This document shows positions 47,091 through 60,984 of a stretch of 64,000 nucleotides of DNA, piece after piece (position 1 is the stretch's first letter; each line of letters opens with the position of its first letter). The stretch is taken from assembly GCA_036346205.1 (NCBI GenBank), contig JARFJB010001987.1, positions 3,360,001 to 3,424,000 on the forward strand. Reading direction: 5' to 3'. This DNA is from Vesta saturnalis. Lineage: Eukaryota; Arthropoda; Insecta; Coleoptera; Lampyridae. A program made the translations under genes and the position numbers. The notes under the pieces are model-generated. The model was given only the letters and a program-made list of their open reading frames with translations. It had not been told where the DNA came from and did not search any database.

Positions 47091-48357
47091 ATGTGCCTAA
47101 CGCTAGTTCTTTTTGGAGTAGTAAATTGGGTTTTACTCAAGTAAAGGAAACAATGAGTCAGACACGCTTTGAAGCCATACGGAAGCAATTCATTTCAACG
47201 ATAATTTGCAAATGTTGCCCATGACACGATATAGAAACGCTTTCTTCCAAGTTTCAAAGTGTTCCATATGAACAGAAGCCGTCTCTCGATAAACAATTAT
47301 GTACCACAAAGGCAAGACATCATCTAAAACAATATATGCCGGCCAAACCACACAAGTGGGGGTATAAATTGATTATTCTTAGTGGTGTTAGAGTATTTTC
47401 GTACAATTTTGAGGTATATACTGGTGTAGAGAATAATTCGGAAGACAGATTACCAGAGGGACCGGATTTAGGTGCCGCCTCCAACACTGTCGTACGTTTG
47501 TGTATATCTGTACCCACTAACAAAAATTACGTAGTATACTTCGATAATTACTACACTTCGCTTCCTCTTTTGTCATTATTGGCGTCGAGAGTTATATTTG
47601 CTTTGGGAACTGTTAGAAGGAATCGAATTCCCAATAGCAAATTACCTTCTGACGATGTCATGAAAAAACGAAATCGTGGCAGTTCTTTTGAATGTGTTTG
47701 TTATTTTGATGGTGTAGAAGTTACATCTGTTTCTTGGAAAGACAACAAAAATGTTTTATTATTATCAACTTTCACAGGGGGGCTGCCAAAAGGCATCGTA
47801 AGAGGATTTGATAACAAGCTAAAGAAAACTGTGGAGGTTATTAGTCCTAATCTCGTATTGGAAAACAATAAACATATGGGAGGAGTTGATCTCCTGGATA
47901 GCCTTATTGGTAGATACAACATAATTATGAGAAGTAGAAAATGGTACGTGAGGCTATTTTATCATCTATTAGATTTGACTATGGTAAATGCATGGCTGCT
48001 TTACAAAAGAGCTGCTGCTGATATAAAACAGAAAAAATGCTGAAATTAGCAGAGTTTAGAGCCGAAGTGGCTGACTGGTTTTGCAGGTTTCGAAACCCAA
48101 GACCATATAAAAGACGACGACCTTAAGATGTTGAAGTCAAAATTGCAGAAAAGAAGAAACGATAAGCTACAACTTCTTATATCTCGCAAAAGGACATTAG
48201 TACTGATGGTCAGTCTTATTGGCCCTCTTATTGTGAAATCCGACAACGCTGCAAATTTCCAGGTCGTAAGCATTGTTCGCAGATAAAATGCAGTAAATGC
48301 GATATATATTTGTGTCTTAACAAAAATAACAATTGTTTTACTCAATTTCATGTAAAT
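47091..48357 (+). pseudogene. piggyBac transposase catalytic and cysteine-rich domains
   Basis: Starts NASSFWSSKLGFTQVKETMS, QTRFEAIRKQF; after a small frameshift the frame QSVPYEQKPSLDKQLCTTKA carries the first catalytic Asp, VVYFDNYYTSLPLL the second and MGGVDLLDSLIGRYN the third. The uninterrupted part runs to a TGA at 48041-48043. Beyond it, in another frame, WPSYCEIRQRCKFPGRKHCS and IKCSKCDIYLCLNKN form the C-terminal cysteine-rich zinc-binding domain that binds the element ends. All three Asp are conserved, so the core fold decayed little; frameshifts and the insert inactivate it. Confidence 0.9.
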
Positions 48358-48561
48358 TAATCTTTGACTACAAAAGTGACATAAAACATTAATAAAAGCG
48401 CTTTATCTCAAATTTAAGACAACTGAATTTTTGTTTTTTTTTTTTGTTCTAAAAACTCATTTAAGATTTTTTAAACCATTTTCCATGAAAACTAGGTAAA
48501 ATTCTAGACAAGATCATAATTTTTTCCTGTGCGTATGAAAAATTGCACATAGAAGGGTTAA

Positions 48562-51238
<2,677 letters not shown>

Positions 51239-51429
51239 GGTTCAAACACACAGTACACCAGGACGTCTTCTAACCAATCATAACAGACAAAATCGAAATT
51301 CATTACTAAAGATGATTACATTGCACGTACCAATTCATACCATTGCGCCGTGCAGTGCGATGGCGTGGAATTAGAGGCAAACAATTCAATGGTCGGTATG
51401 ATCTGAGCCCAAAAGTTCGAATTCTTCGA

Positions 51430-51718
51430 TACCTCGATCGTAAGGAGATGTGATGATCAGTTCATCCTCTTCATCTCTCACCAAATTCCCATGTTGATGA
51501 AAAACGATCTCGAAGAGCTACATCTTCAGGACCAGTGTTGGGTCTAGGACGTCCGGGACGCAAACGTCGTCGTTCCTCATTATTTTCTGAACATCCTCGC
51601 AAACATAAGGAAGTTGTGGCGACACTCCGTTCCACGCGAGCGGCAACATCACGCATTGATAATCCGGCTTCTCGTAGACCGATTATTCTGCCACGTTCAA
51701 ACTCGGTTATCTGATAGA
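51430..51718 (-). pseudogene. Tc1 transposase DNA-binding domain fragment
   Basis: Minus-strand reading ITEFERGRIIGLREAGLSMR, DVAARVERSVATTSLCLRGC and RRRLRPGRPRPNTGPEDVAL is the paired-type helix-turn-helix plus GRPR-like linker at the start of Tc1 transposases. It stops after ALRDRFSS and no catalytic part follows. It is a 5' fragment only. Confidence 0.75.
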
Positions 51719-51719
51719 A

Positions 51720-52980
51720 ATTTGTACGATGTCGTACGGGAGACGTTAGTTCAACTCTAATGTGTTTACTTATTTTAAGCTTACAAGTATGCTTAACATT
51801 GACATTTAAGCAATTTATGTCAAATTAAAAGAAATACTTTGTGTCGATTGTCGATGATTACTTGATTAATCTTTATTGTATCTTGCTAAAATTTTCATCG
51901 TTTCTTAATAGGAATAAAATACACGTTTTCTGACAATTTTATTAAAATACATGCTCGTGTGTGCGTGCATACGTGCGTATGGACGCGCACGTGGATTTAG
52001 GCATGGGCGTGGGCGTGGAAATGGGAGTGGGCGTGTGTTCGTGTTTAAAATTATTGTTCATTTTCTGAACTAATTAACTGTAACATGTGTGTAATGTGTA
52101 AAAATCGATTAAGGACGTAGATGAGACTCCTGCGTGAAAGAATTTTTTCCTTTCCCCGGGTTCAGGTTCGTGACCTTGAACTAGGTAGAATTCAAAAATA
52201 AGTAACCGACTATTCGCGGTTATTACTTAGTAAATTATAAAAAAATCTTGTGCGGTTCTAACGCTCGTATTTATGTGCTGACGTGCTGAATGTGCTATAT
52301 TTTAAGCCGAGGTTAAAGCCAAAATTACGAAGCAAAATAATTCAAGCCCGTGCTTGTTTAGATCTATTACACAGACTTGTACGCGGCTTGTTTAGTTATC
52401 GTGATTTTGTAACAGACCGACCACTAGAACGCCGACCTTTCTCAGGTGCAGTGACGAGATCAGTAAGTCTGGGGAGCTCCGGAGTACATGGGACGGGTAC
52501 GTAAATACGCTACTTTTATTAATTTGGTCGATCTGGGAAACAATGTTGCAACTAGGATGTTTATTTTCTTTTTGTGGACGGAATTTTTATAAAAGCTAGA
52601 AACATTTGTAAAGATTAGAATGTTCTAAACAAATATTTAGTAGATGAATTTTGTTTTAGAAAATAACAGAACCATTGGGTTAAGTGCTCTTCTTTCATTT
52701 TGTATGTTAGATAAATTCATTTCATTGTTTTAACGCAACCATGTGTTGTAGACATAACTACTACTATTATACTACGTTTTATCATTTGACGAATAGAATT
52801 TGCATGCTGTTGCAATTGAGTAACATCCAATTTTGACGAAGATGGCAATATTCCCACAAAAATCGATTGTAATTCTCACATGTAGGTTAGATTAATTCAA
52901 ACTGGATTTTAGAATGCCTCCATTTATGTATGTAATTTGTATATTATACATATTAAAGGCTTTGTCTCGTCAAGTAGTAC
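51720..52980. other. Noncoding DNA, nothing recognised
   Basis: Includes a GT/GC-rich patch at 51950-52040 (GTGCGTGCATACGTGCG, GGGCGTGGGCGTGG) and a trace of the GACCTTGAACT motif at about 52170. A 73-codon frame at 52283-52504 has no recognised domain. Confidence 0.45.
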
Positions 52981-52984
52981 TCCA

Positions 52985-53745
52985 TCTTACTATTCGGAAA
53001 AAAGTATTTATTTGCATTAAACTCGTGCCTTAATGATTCTGGAAAAATTGTTCCTCTAGTCACCCCTCATGCACTATGAAACCAATTCGTTTTCAATACA
53101 AGCTCCTAGAATAGATCATCAGTAGGCTTGATCTCAATCAGGCGACTGGCCTAGGCGGTATCTCAGCTAATGTCTTAAAGAAATATTCTCTCGAACTAGT
53201 ACCAGTTCTATTTAAGCTCTATTTGACCTCTACGTCTTCTGGGGAATTTCCCTCAATATAGAAATTAGCAAAGGTTCAACTAATTCTTAATAAAGGCGAT
53301 AAGACCGACCTTTCCAGCTACCGACCAATTGCCATCCCTTCCATTTCGTCTAAAATCATGGAAAAAGCCATCAAGTAGCAACTGCTCTATTCATTTGCAA
53401 GTAACAAACTCCTTAGTGACTACCAATATAGTTTTAAGCAAAATCATTCATCAGGTGATCTTCTTTTATATGTGAACCAAATTTGGAACAATGCTGTAAA
53501 ATAGTTGTCGCTTTAGATACCTCAAAGATATTTAACCAAGCTTATTGTAAGTGTTTGCTTGCCAAACTCAACTCGGTTGGGTTCAATGACACACTCATCC
53601 ATTGGGATTTTAGTTTTCTTGACAAAAGACGAATGTGTGTCGTAGTTGATGGCTCCTTTTCCAAAGAAGTTGGCATTAACGCGAGCGTGCCACGGTTATA
53701 GCGCCTATATTTTTGCTGCTATACAAACGATTTTTTTTCTTTAAC
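52985..53745 (+). pseudogene. LINE reverse transcriptase fragment, copy 1
   Basis: Broken frames give SGEFPSI, LILNKGDKTDLSSYRPIAIP, SISSKIMEKAIK, NKLLSDYQYSFKQNHSSGDL, then VALDTSKIFNQAY, CLLAKLNSVGFNDTLI and DKRRMCVVVDGSFSKEVGIN. These correspond in order to the fingers and early palm of a jockey/CR1-like reverse transcriptase. The second half with the YADD box is missing. The nucleotide sequence matches copy 2 at 53955-54540, so the two are tandem-like direct copies of the same family. Confidence 0.75.
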
Positions 53746-53954
53746 GACTATCCTGCCCCATTGCTTTGCTGACTACAGTACGCTTCATTGTAGTTGTGCA
53801 CTTGACTATTGTCTAATAGGAATAACAACTGTCCCTAACTCCTCTGTTGTTCGCAACACTGATAGAACCTTGAGGTGTCTTCGGAGTGATTTACGTGACA
53901 TTCTTGCAACCTTTTCATGGCATTTTTGACGGTTCTGTAGTTGCTGCTTCTGTA

Positions 53955-54830
53955 GACTACATCGATGTTTTATGGATTTATTTGCATCAAACTAGTATAA
54001 CAATGATTCTGGAAAATATGTGCCACTAGTAAACTCTTTTTCATACCCTGTGAAACAAATTCATTTTTGGAACGAGCGCCTAGAATCGATCATTAGTGGG
54101 ATTGATCTCAATAAGGCGACTGGCCCAGACGTAATCCTAGCTATTGTCTTAAAGAAGTCTTCCTCCGAAAGAGTGCCAGTCCTATCTAAGGTCTATATGA
54201 TTTCTATATCTTCCGGAGAACTTCTTTCATCCTGGAATTCTTTCATCATGGAAGTTAGCAAATGTCCAAAAAGGGCAATGAGACGGATCTTTCGAACCTC
54301 CGACCAATTGCCATCACTTTTATTTTGTCTAAAATCATGGGAAAAGGCATCAATGAGCAGTTCCTCTCCTTCCTTGAAACTAACAAACTCCGTACTGGCC
54401 CCCAATATGGGTTTAGGTAGAGTCGTTCAAGAGATGATCTTCTTTCATACGTGAATCAAGTTTGATATAATATCGTGCATTAGAACAATCCGGTGAAACA
54501 GTTATAGTAGCTTTAGATATTTCACCAAGTTTGGCATAAGTGTTTCATGGGTTGACCATCATCTGTCAGCTACCAAAACATCTGCTAGTAAAATAGCCCT
54601 TTTGTACAGATCTATGCAGTACTTTACCTCCCGACAACCCTTTCTGATGTATAAGGCCTAAATTCGACCTCATCTAGAACATAATTCTCACCTCTAGGTT
54701 GGTGCTCCTCAATACGCTCTCGGAAAGTGCGATTAGGTTTATAAATGACCTGTCCTTAACATCTGACACACAGTCCCTTGAGCTTCGTACAGCAAGGGCA
54801 ACTACTTGTCATGGTGCCGGCTAATGAAAT
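53955..54830 (+). pseudogene. LINE reverse transcriptase fragment, copy 2
   Basis: Shares TTTATTTGCATnAAACT, ATGATTCTGGAAAA, GATCTCAATnAGGCGACTGG with copy 1 and encodes LESIISGIDLNKATGPD and ILAIVLKKSSSERVPVLSKV, then frame-shifted equivalents of the SYRPIA region. After an internal deletion at about 54530 it continues with LYRSMQYFTSRQPFLMYKA and RPHLEHNSHL, the thumb region. The catalytic box is absent. It extends further 3' than copy 1. Confidence 0.72.
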
Positions 54831-55796
54831 GGGTGCGGAAGGAGTGGTTAGGTATAGTGCCCTTGCTAATAGTTCAATTATTCTGGTGGAGTGATGTGAG
54901 TATGTGGTGGGCGTTTCATGTTAAAAATTTTTGTTTAGTTGTTTTTCCTTGCCGTATGTTCAAGTTATTTTTTTTTGGTAGAATTTTGTTTTAGTTTTTA
55001 GTCGTTATCGTTATGTAGTTTTACGTATTCACTCACTTACACATATTGAATTTAGGTTAGTCAAAGTATTTGTTCTTTTAGGTTAGGTTACCTTAGTTTA
55101 GGAATTCTGGTTATGATACAATTGAGTATGATAATATTTTACTGGTCTTTGACTTCCCGAATGTGACATGTTACTGAATTCGACGTTTCTTACTTTACAT
55201 TTATTTTCCTTGGGCGAATGTGCCATTTTATATTTTTATTTTTGTATGAATCAGGCCCAAGCCAGGAGGCAGGCACTTGGTTGAAAGTAGTCACATGGGT
55301 CACGGCTACCGAACTTCCCAGCGTCATTGGGCATTGTGCTTCGCGTTTGTGCGAAGGTGTCGTAGGTGATGGTTAGTGTGGGTGGTACCTCATCAATCGA
55401 GGAACGGAAACTCGAAAAATTATAAGTGTATACCGATTTTGCGGTCTCTTGGGTCTTGAATGTGTGAGCAGCTGCCCCCACGGAAATGGATTACTTCGTG
55501 GGCAAGCTTTGTGTGGTTGTTGGCCACCCAATTTTATGATACTGAGTGTAACGTTTCAAATAGGTTCAGTACTTACATTTTTGGCTCTAAAATGTAATAT
55601 GTACTGAACAATTAACATTATTCGTCTTTAACTATGGATCACATATCACATAATGCTTATATTAATAATAAATCAACATTCAATTACATACAGAGGCGCC
55701 ACCAAGAAATAAAGCAAATTAACATAACTATTGCTTACTATCTTTGCAAAAATAGATTTAACGGAGAATATTTTTCACGGTGGACTGTATAGAATG
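54831..55796. other. Noncoding DNA, nothing recognised
   Basis: A minus-strand 76-codon frame (55251-55481) lies in a slightly GC-richer patch but has no motif that I recognise. Confidence 0.45.
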
Positions 55797-56000
55797 TTTA
55801 AAAATTATTATTAATTTTATTAAATACATAAATAAAAAGTTTACCTCGAGTAGGATTCGAACCTACGACCTGTACTTTGCTAGAGTACCGCGCTACCAAC
55901 TGCGCCACCAAGGTTCAAGCCCCAATCGATGCAAATTTTGTCTTTATGTATGTAAAACTGATGAAAATTCTAAATGTAATGAGATTACAACCAAATTACT
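55797..56000 (-). repeat. Dispersed repeat carrying a tRNA-like core, copy 1
   Basis: Matches 63744-63935 over about 190 bp including both flanks of the tRNA-like sequence (ATTATTATTAATTTTATTAA upstream on plus; GTTCAAGCCCCAAT and TTTGTCTTTATGTATGTA downstream). Differences are few. The shared flanks mean the two tRNA-like sequences were copied together with their surroundings. Confidence 0.85.
55843..55914 (-). tRNA. tRNA-like sequence, anticodon AGC, copy 1
   Basis: Minus strand, 72 nt. Acceptor arms ACCTTGG/TCGAGGT pair over 7 bp with wobbles; D arm GCGC...GCGC around AGTTGGTA; anticodon stem GTACT/AGTAC with loop CTAGCAA (AGC); T arm GTAGG TTCGAAT CCTAC. A box GGCGCAGTTGG and B box GGTTCGAATCC fit the RNA polymerase III pattern, and TTTTT follows shortly downstream. 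Anticodon AGC would read alanine codons, but base pair 3:70 is C:G rather than the G:U that marks alanine tRNAs. It could be a tRNA gene of other charging, or a tRNA-derived repeat. Confidence 0.65.
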
Positions 56001-57204
56001 TATATTAATGGAATGTGAGCCTGCAATATCGCAAGGATTCACACATACCAAAGCAACTTGACCAATATTAAATTATTATATATTATATAAAATGCTATAC
56101 AAAATGAATTAAAAATTGATCTAATCGATTTTGATCTCGTAAAAAACTTAGTTCGTTTATATTAGGACACTTAAATCATATAATAATTATTAAACTGGAA
56201 TTTCAAAGTACTCGTAACAAATTATTTAGAGTTTCATGTGGTTTTACGTGTAAAATAAGATCACAACCATTAAATAGTAACTAAGACCTTCTGGAAAGTT
56301 GGTTTTTTGAATTTTTATTAGTGATTCGAGATTTTGCTACACCTGTAGGGTAGACCTATAAATAGGTCTATGGAACGAAAATGAGTCAGAGGCTTAGATT
56401 AAAGCGGAAATGTTAAATTTTGTTTTTTGTTATTACTTTATAGTATCGTTCCTCATTTATGATTTTATTTTTGCTTAAAGCAACAGCTACCTTGAACTAC
56501 TTATTCAATTATTGCCATTTACGCTACTAAATTATAAAACAAAACCTGAAAATCTAAATTTGAGGTAATAAAGTTGTGAATTGCCACTACTGAGACAAAG
56601 TTTAAGCAAACCAGTTTAAGCTGTTTATTTTTTACTCCTGTTAAAATGTGAAAAGGGCCATTGCTTATATTCCGATTTATTTCTAATTTACCATTTTCTG
56701 CTCTTACTTGTTCTAAAAGTAAAGAACCAATCTCATAAAAACAATTTTTCACGTATTCAAAATGATTTTTGAACTTATCCTGAAACGCCCTATAGATAGA
56801 ATATAACTAGAGATGGGTCTACCTCAGCTGACTTTTGAATCAGTGGTAGGCACTAGATACGAAGATGGTGTGATCGAATAGTAAAAACACGTAATTTTAG
56901 ATAAGACAGCCCTAAACTACGAAAGGGGGAAATAAAGTTGTAACAGATCGCATCAGAATTATAAATGAAAATGTATTTGAAATTTTAAAGAAACGATCGT
57001 TAGGTACTAAAATGGCTCTAAATGTTTTATTATATCTTTTTTATTAAAAACTTTATATTCAATTATTCACATAAAGCACATTACTTGACTAAAAATCAAA
57101 ATAACTCGGAAACGCACAGGAATTTCGAAACAGAAGAAGGTACATTATTTTTGTTAAACTGTACGTAGATAATGAAAATAACAGTTTTTTTTTAAAAATA
57201 GTCA
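56001..57204. other. AT-rich DNA, nothing recognised
   Basis: Only chance frames (e.g. 56519-56752 minus). No repeat structure noticed. Confidence 0.45.
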
Positions 57205-57509
57205 TTGGCGTAGAAGTTCTGTTTATGAAAGGGGTTGAACACCCCCTCCTCTCCGCCACTGTGCAAGTTTGTGAACATTCTTATCGCTTGTTTTATGCCC
57301 CTTAATTAATAGACATTATCCCCCAAACATGAAAAAAATCTAAGCATTCGTCTATGAGTTATAATGAAAATTTGAGAAAAAAAAATTATATTCAACACCC
57401 TGTATCTCGGAAACGAAGCCTTCTACGACATATGTTTATAGGAACTTTTCTTTTTAGAAACAAGTGTTCTATCTCCTGTTAAAGTTTGTCTACAAAAAAC
57501 TGACTCACC

Positions 57510-57512
<3 letters not shown>
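57205..57512 (-). mobile_element. Solo end of a Tc1/mariner-type element
   Basis: On the minus strand the block starts CAGGGTGAGTCAGTTTTTTG at 57512, directly beside a (TA)n tract, and holds an inner ACACCCTGTATCTCG edge (plus strand, about 57398). This is the arrangement seen at the ends of the other mariner-like elements here, but no opposite end was found. Confidence 0.5.

Positions 57513-57579
<67 letters not shown>
57513..57579. repeat. (TA)n(TG)n microsatellite
   Basis: 48 bp of TA followed by 19 bp of TG, beginning immediately after the transposon terminus. Confidence 0.96.
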
Positions 57580-57584
57580 ATAAA

Positions 57585-58480
57585 TTTCATTGGGTTTGAC
57601 ATAAGCTCTGGAGTTCCTCAAGAGTCTATTTTGGGTGCTCTATTATTCTTAGTCTATACCTCACATGTTATAAAAGTGGTAAAATTTTGTAACTACCACG
57701 TACGCTGATGATACTCAACTATACTATACCCTTTCTAAAGAAAATGTTGACCAAGCGTGCCGTGAAGACCTTCAGAGTTTTGTTGGTTATTCCTACCAGC
57801 ATTCACTAAATATTAATCCCGTCAAATGCAAATTATTGATATTTGGTTCACAACACAGTCCCACCACCCGCCAAGAGATAATATGTCCTTTGAACATTAA
57901 TATATGGATGTTGGTTGGGATTTTACGTCACACATGAAAAGTTGCATCCGACGGGTTTTTACAAATCTTCGTTTTGTTTATAGTACAAAGAATGTATTGT
58001 GTTTTGCGTCAAATGTACTACTCTGCAGATCACTAGTATTGTAGCACTTTTCGTTTTTTAATGCCGTTTATGGCCCTTGCCTGTGACGACTAAATTCCAG
58101 AAGAGTCCAAGTTGTGCAAAATTCTTGTGTACGTTTAATTTATGGCATAAAAACATCAGCGTGTGTGATGCAAATTAAAACAAATTCTATGGCCTAACAT
58201 GGAACAAACACAGCTTCTCCACTCGGCTGTATTGTATCATAAAACATTGTGATGTTTTCAGACTGATGTACACAACATTAATAATCGACGGAAGGATTTA
58301 ATAATAAGAACGAATTATTCAAGAACTGCCTTTCATGCAATGCTTCAAAGGTATATTATCAAATTCCGTTGAATATTAAACAACTAAAACTGCCATTATT
58401 CAAGAAAGTGCTACGTAAAAGTATTGTAAGCTATTGTTCTTATCGTAGAAGGTACTGGTTCTCTCGTATGCTGTGAGTAA
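57585..58480 (+). pseudogene. LINE reverse transcriptase fragment with YADD box
   Basis: Reads FDISSGVPQESILGALLFLV, then in a shifted frame HVYADDTQLYYTLSKENVDQ, REDLQSFVGYSYQHSLNINP and VKCKLLIFGSQHS. The SGVPQ and YADDTQLY motifs are the palm of a LINE polymerase; LNPxKCK...FG is the usual downstream block. Later sequence contains weak thumb-like traces to about 58480. Frames are broken and the 5' part is absent. It begins right after the microsatellite at 57579. Confidence 0.78.
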
Positions 58481-58835
58481 ATGTTTGGATGTTTGTAACC
58501 TTTCATGCCACTCGTTCTCTTTTTTTTTCTTTCGTCTCTTTTACTTCTATTTCCTTTTCCTTTTCTGTGCTATAGCCTTCACGTATAGTGCTGACTCAAC
58601 CGTTAAAACAATTGAATAGGTTACCTAAGTGGGTTAAGTGCAAGAGCACATAGAGTCGTCGACTCACTGTGAACTTTGCCCTTTTGATTGTTCGAATGTT
58701 ATTGTTATTCTTTTAGAAGCCATTTTTAAAATAAATTAAAAAAAATATAAAAGTTTATTTGATGTATATTATTTAATACATTGAATAATTAATTAGTACA
58801 TACATCAATTAATGCCACGTTAATAAATTCAAACA

Positions 58836-59075
58836 CAGTTTACAAAATTCTTTGTAATTCTTGTAACAAGGTTTACATTGCGAGATCACTACAACCGTTA
58901 AAACATAGACTAGCTCAACATAAATCTGATGTTCGTGTTAAGCCAAGAAGTACGGCTTTGGCAAAACACTGTAATGAATTTGAACATACCTTTTAATATG
59001 CTAAAAGTAATATATTAGATGCAGAACAAAATTTTAGAAATGTTATATATTAAGATGAGTTAAAAATCTGTTCGT
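58836..59075 (+). pseudogene. Penelope-like GIY-YIG endonuclease fragment
   Basis: The frame TVYKILCNSCNKVYIARSLQ, PLKHRLAQHKSDVRVKPRST, ALAKHCNEFEHTF, stop, YAKSNILDAEQNFRN matches the GIY-YIG nuclease region that ends Penelope-like retroelements: VYK-I-C-x2-C, the YI(G) strand, R in LKHRLAQH, and the ALAKH block. The YIG glycine is Ala here and a stop follows EHTF, so it is inactive. No Penelope reverse transcriptase is present upstream. Confidence 0.72.
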
Positions 59076-59161
59076 AATAATAGAAAAGGTTTAGAAAATT
59101 TGTAATTAATCTTAGTTACCTAAATGTTTCATGTCAATTTGATAATTTTTACGTTCCACTT

Positions 59162-59164
<3 letters not shown>

Positions 59165-59216
<52 letters not shown>
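59165..59216. repeat. (TA)n microsatellite, left of the palindromic element
   Basis: Pure TA run ending exactly at the element terminus at 59217. Confidence 0.96.
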
Positions 59217-59219
<3 letters not shown>

Positions 59220-60516
59220 GGTCCGCCTTTGGGAGCTGATCCTATGAGTATCTGCTAAACCAAACTTACTATAATTTTGAAAATTTGGTGACAGGGTAAT
59301 GATGTTAGGGCTAACTCATCTAAAATATTTTCACGTTCGTACCACTTCCGGTTATACCGGAAGTCGGTACTTGGTCGCTTATTTTAAATGGAACACCCCG
59401 TATATTAATACATTTTTGGATTCTATGTCGAATTTTAAGGTAAGTTTGTTAAATAAACTAGATACGAAATTTCAGTCGTTTTAAAAAAAACCATTATTCT
59501 AAAAAAATTGACATGCGGTCTTAGTAATAACTCGTTAATTGTTCTGTTCCTGTCAAACAATTTTAATAAAACTTTGATCACGAGCAAGAAATACTAAATA
59601 AGCGACTTTATCGCACTGTTAAGTGTGTAGTTACTACCTCCGCAGTAAAAAGTAGTTTTTTTCGATTTACTCATAAAGTATTAAATTTTTACACTTATGT
59701 TGTATATCGAATTTGAAAAAAATGACTTGGAAAATTGCTATTTGGCAAAAATGACTTTTGAATCACAAAATTATCAATTTTTATAATTTTTTGCAGTAAC
59801 TTATTCAAATATTTTGCTTTATTTCAATTCTCAATTATTTGGTTTCCATGGTGACCACGAACAAGGAATACTAGATTTAAGTATGTAGCTCATTTTTATC
59901 ACAAATTTTAAAATTGGGACTTTTTTGATAATAATTATGAAACTGTTATGTTTAGGCAAATAAAGTTTTAAACAAACTTACCTTAATTTTTGACGTTAAA
60001 TCGATCTGAGTAATAAAAAATAGGGGTTTCCATTTGATATTTTTGGGTAACTTGCATTTCTTGATAGTCAAGTTTAGACACTCATAATTTTATTTTTATG
60101 AAAAATACAAATGTCATTTTTTGCAGACTGTTGCAATAAACCTTTGCCTACAACACCTCAAAGTTTTATTCAAATTGTTTGACAGGAACAGAACAATTAA
60201 CGAGTTATTACTAAGACCGCATCCGTTAATTTTTTTAGAAAAATGTTTTTTTTAAACGACTGAAATTTCGTATCTAGTTTATTTAACAAACTTACCTTAA
60301 AATTCGACATAGAATCCAAAAATGTATTAATATACGGGGTGTTCCATTTAAAATAAGCGACTAAGTACCGACTTCCGATATAACCGGAAGTGGTACGAAT
60401 GTGAAAATATTTTAGATGAGTTAGCCCTAACATCATTACCCTGTCACCAAATTTTCAAAATTATAGTAAGCTTGGTTTAGCAGATACTCATAGGATCAGC
60501 TCCCAAAGGGACCCTG
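59217..60516. mobile_element. Non-autonomous mariner-type element with ~350-bp TIRs
   Basis: Ends CAGGGTCCGCCTTTGGGAGC (59217) and, in complement, CAGGGTCCCTTTGGGAGCTG (from 60516), each next to TA. Inverted repeats extend to about 59575 and from about 60170; only about 600 bp of noncoding sequence lies between. The outer block is 184 bp on the left (59217-59400, ending GGAACACCCCG/TA) and 182 on the right, the same design and length as in the element at 11075-16346, and the sequence just inside (ATTAATACATTTTTGGATTC) resembles that element's TIR near 11580. It has no transposase, so movement would need a helper. Confidence 0.88.

Positions 60517-60582
<66 letters not shown>
60517..60582. repeat. 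(TA)n microsatellite, right of the palindromic element
   Basis: TA run starting at the element's right terminus (one AT inversion near 60519). With 59165-59216 it shows the element sits inside a TA tract. Confidence 0.95.
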
Positions 60583-60585
<3 letters not shown>

Positions 60586-60759
60586 TTACCACAAGGTCAA
60601 TATAGCATCTTTCTTGTATTGAACCAAATTGGCATCTATTAATATACATATGTATATTAACGTCTGTTACGCAATACTTTAAGCGTGAAGACTAACTTCC
60701 AATATAGTGTTATATACAGCATCCCCCTAATATACTTGTCTCATGTAGGTATTAATAAC

Positions 60760-60943
60760 ACCCGTATTTTGGACGTAGCCTGGTATACGCAGATGACACA
60801 GCCTTATTAAGGGAGAATGTGATAGAGCTACAAATCAACTCTGAGGAAGTTTGATGTAGCCTGTCAGAGCATGGACCTAAACGTAAACGTCAAAAAACAA
60901 AAACTGTGGTGTTCAATCGGAGAGATAAAAGGATAAAAGGAAG

Positions 60944-60945
<2 letters not shown>
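60760..60945 (+). pseudogene. Short LINE reverse transcriptase fragment
   Basis: The frame VYADDTALLRENVIELQINS, stop, CSLSEHGPKRKRQKTKTVVF covers the catalytic YADD box and the downstream region ending KTVVFNRR. Only about 60 codons remain; it ends next to a (TA)n tract at 60946. It is distinct in sequence from the LINE fragments at 57.6 and 0.1 kb. Confidence 0.65.

Positions 60946-60983
<38 letters not shown>
60946..60983. repeat. (TA)n microsatellite
   Basis: 38-bp TA run. Confidence 0.95.

Positions 60984-60984
<1 letters not shown>

Larger units (their letters stand above)
44535..48557 (+). mobile_element. piggyBac-like transposon with TTAA target duplications
   Basis: Ends are CCCTTCACTGCGCAAT (from 44535) and, in complement, CCCTTCTATGTGCAAT (ending 48557): 13 of 16 match. 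Each is flanked by TTAA (44531-44534 and 48558-48561), the diagnostic piggyBac target site. Inside is a plus-strand transposase gene split by an AT-rich, microsatellite-bearing insert of about 1.7 kb (45373-47090). Length 4023 bp including that insert. It lies directly beside the truncated Tc1 remnant, which may have been the target. Confidence 0.93.

Noticed and set aside
46798..47224. Frames with IYIY and RACV repeats
   Set aside because: Microsatellite translation joined to a few residues of the piggyBac pseudogene.
55251..55481. 76-codon minus-strand frame as a small protein gene
   Set aside because: No recognisable domain or signal; could be chance. Not strong enough to list.
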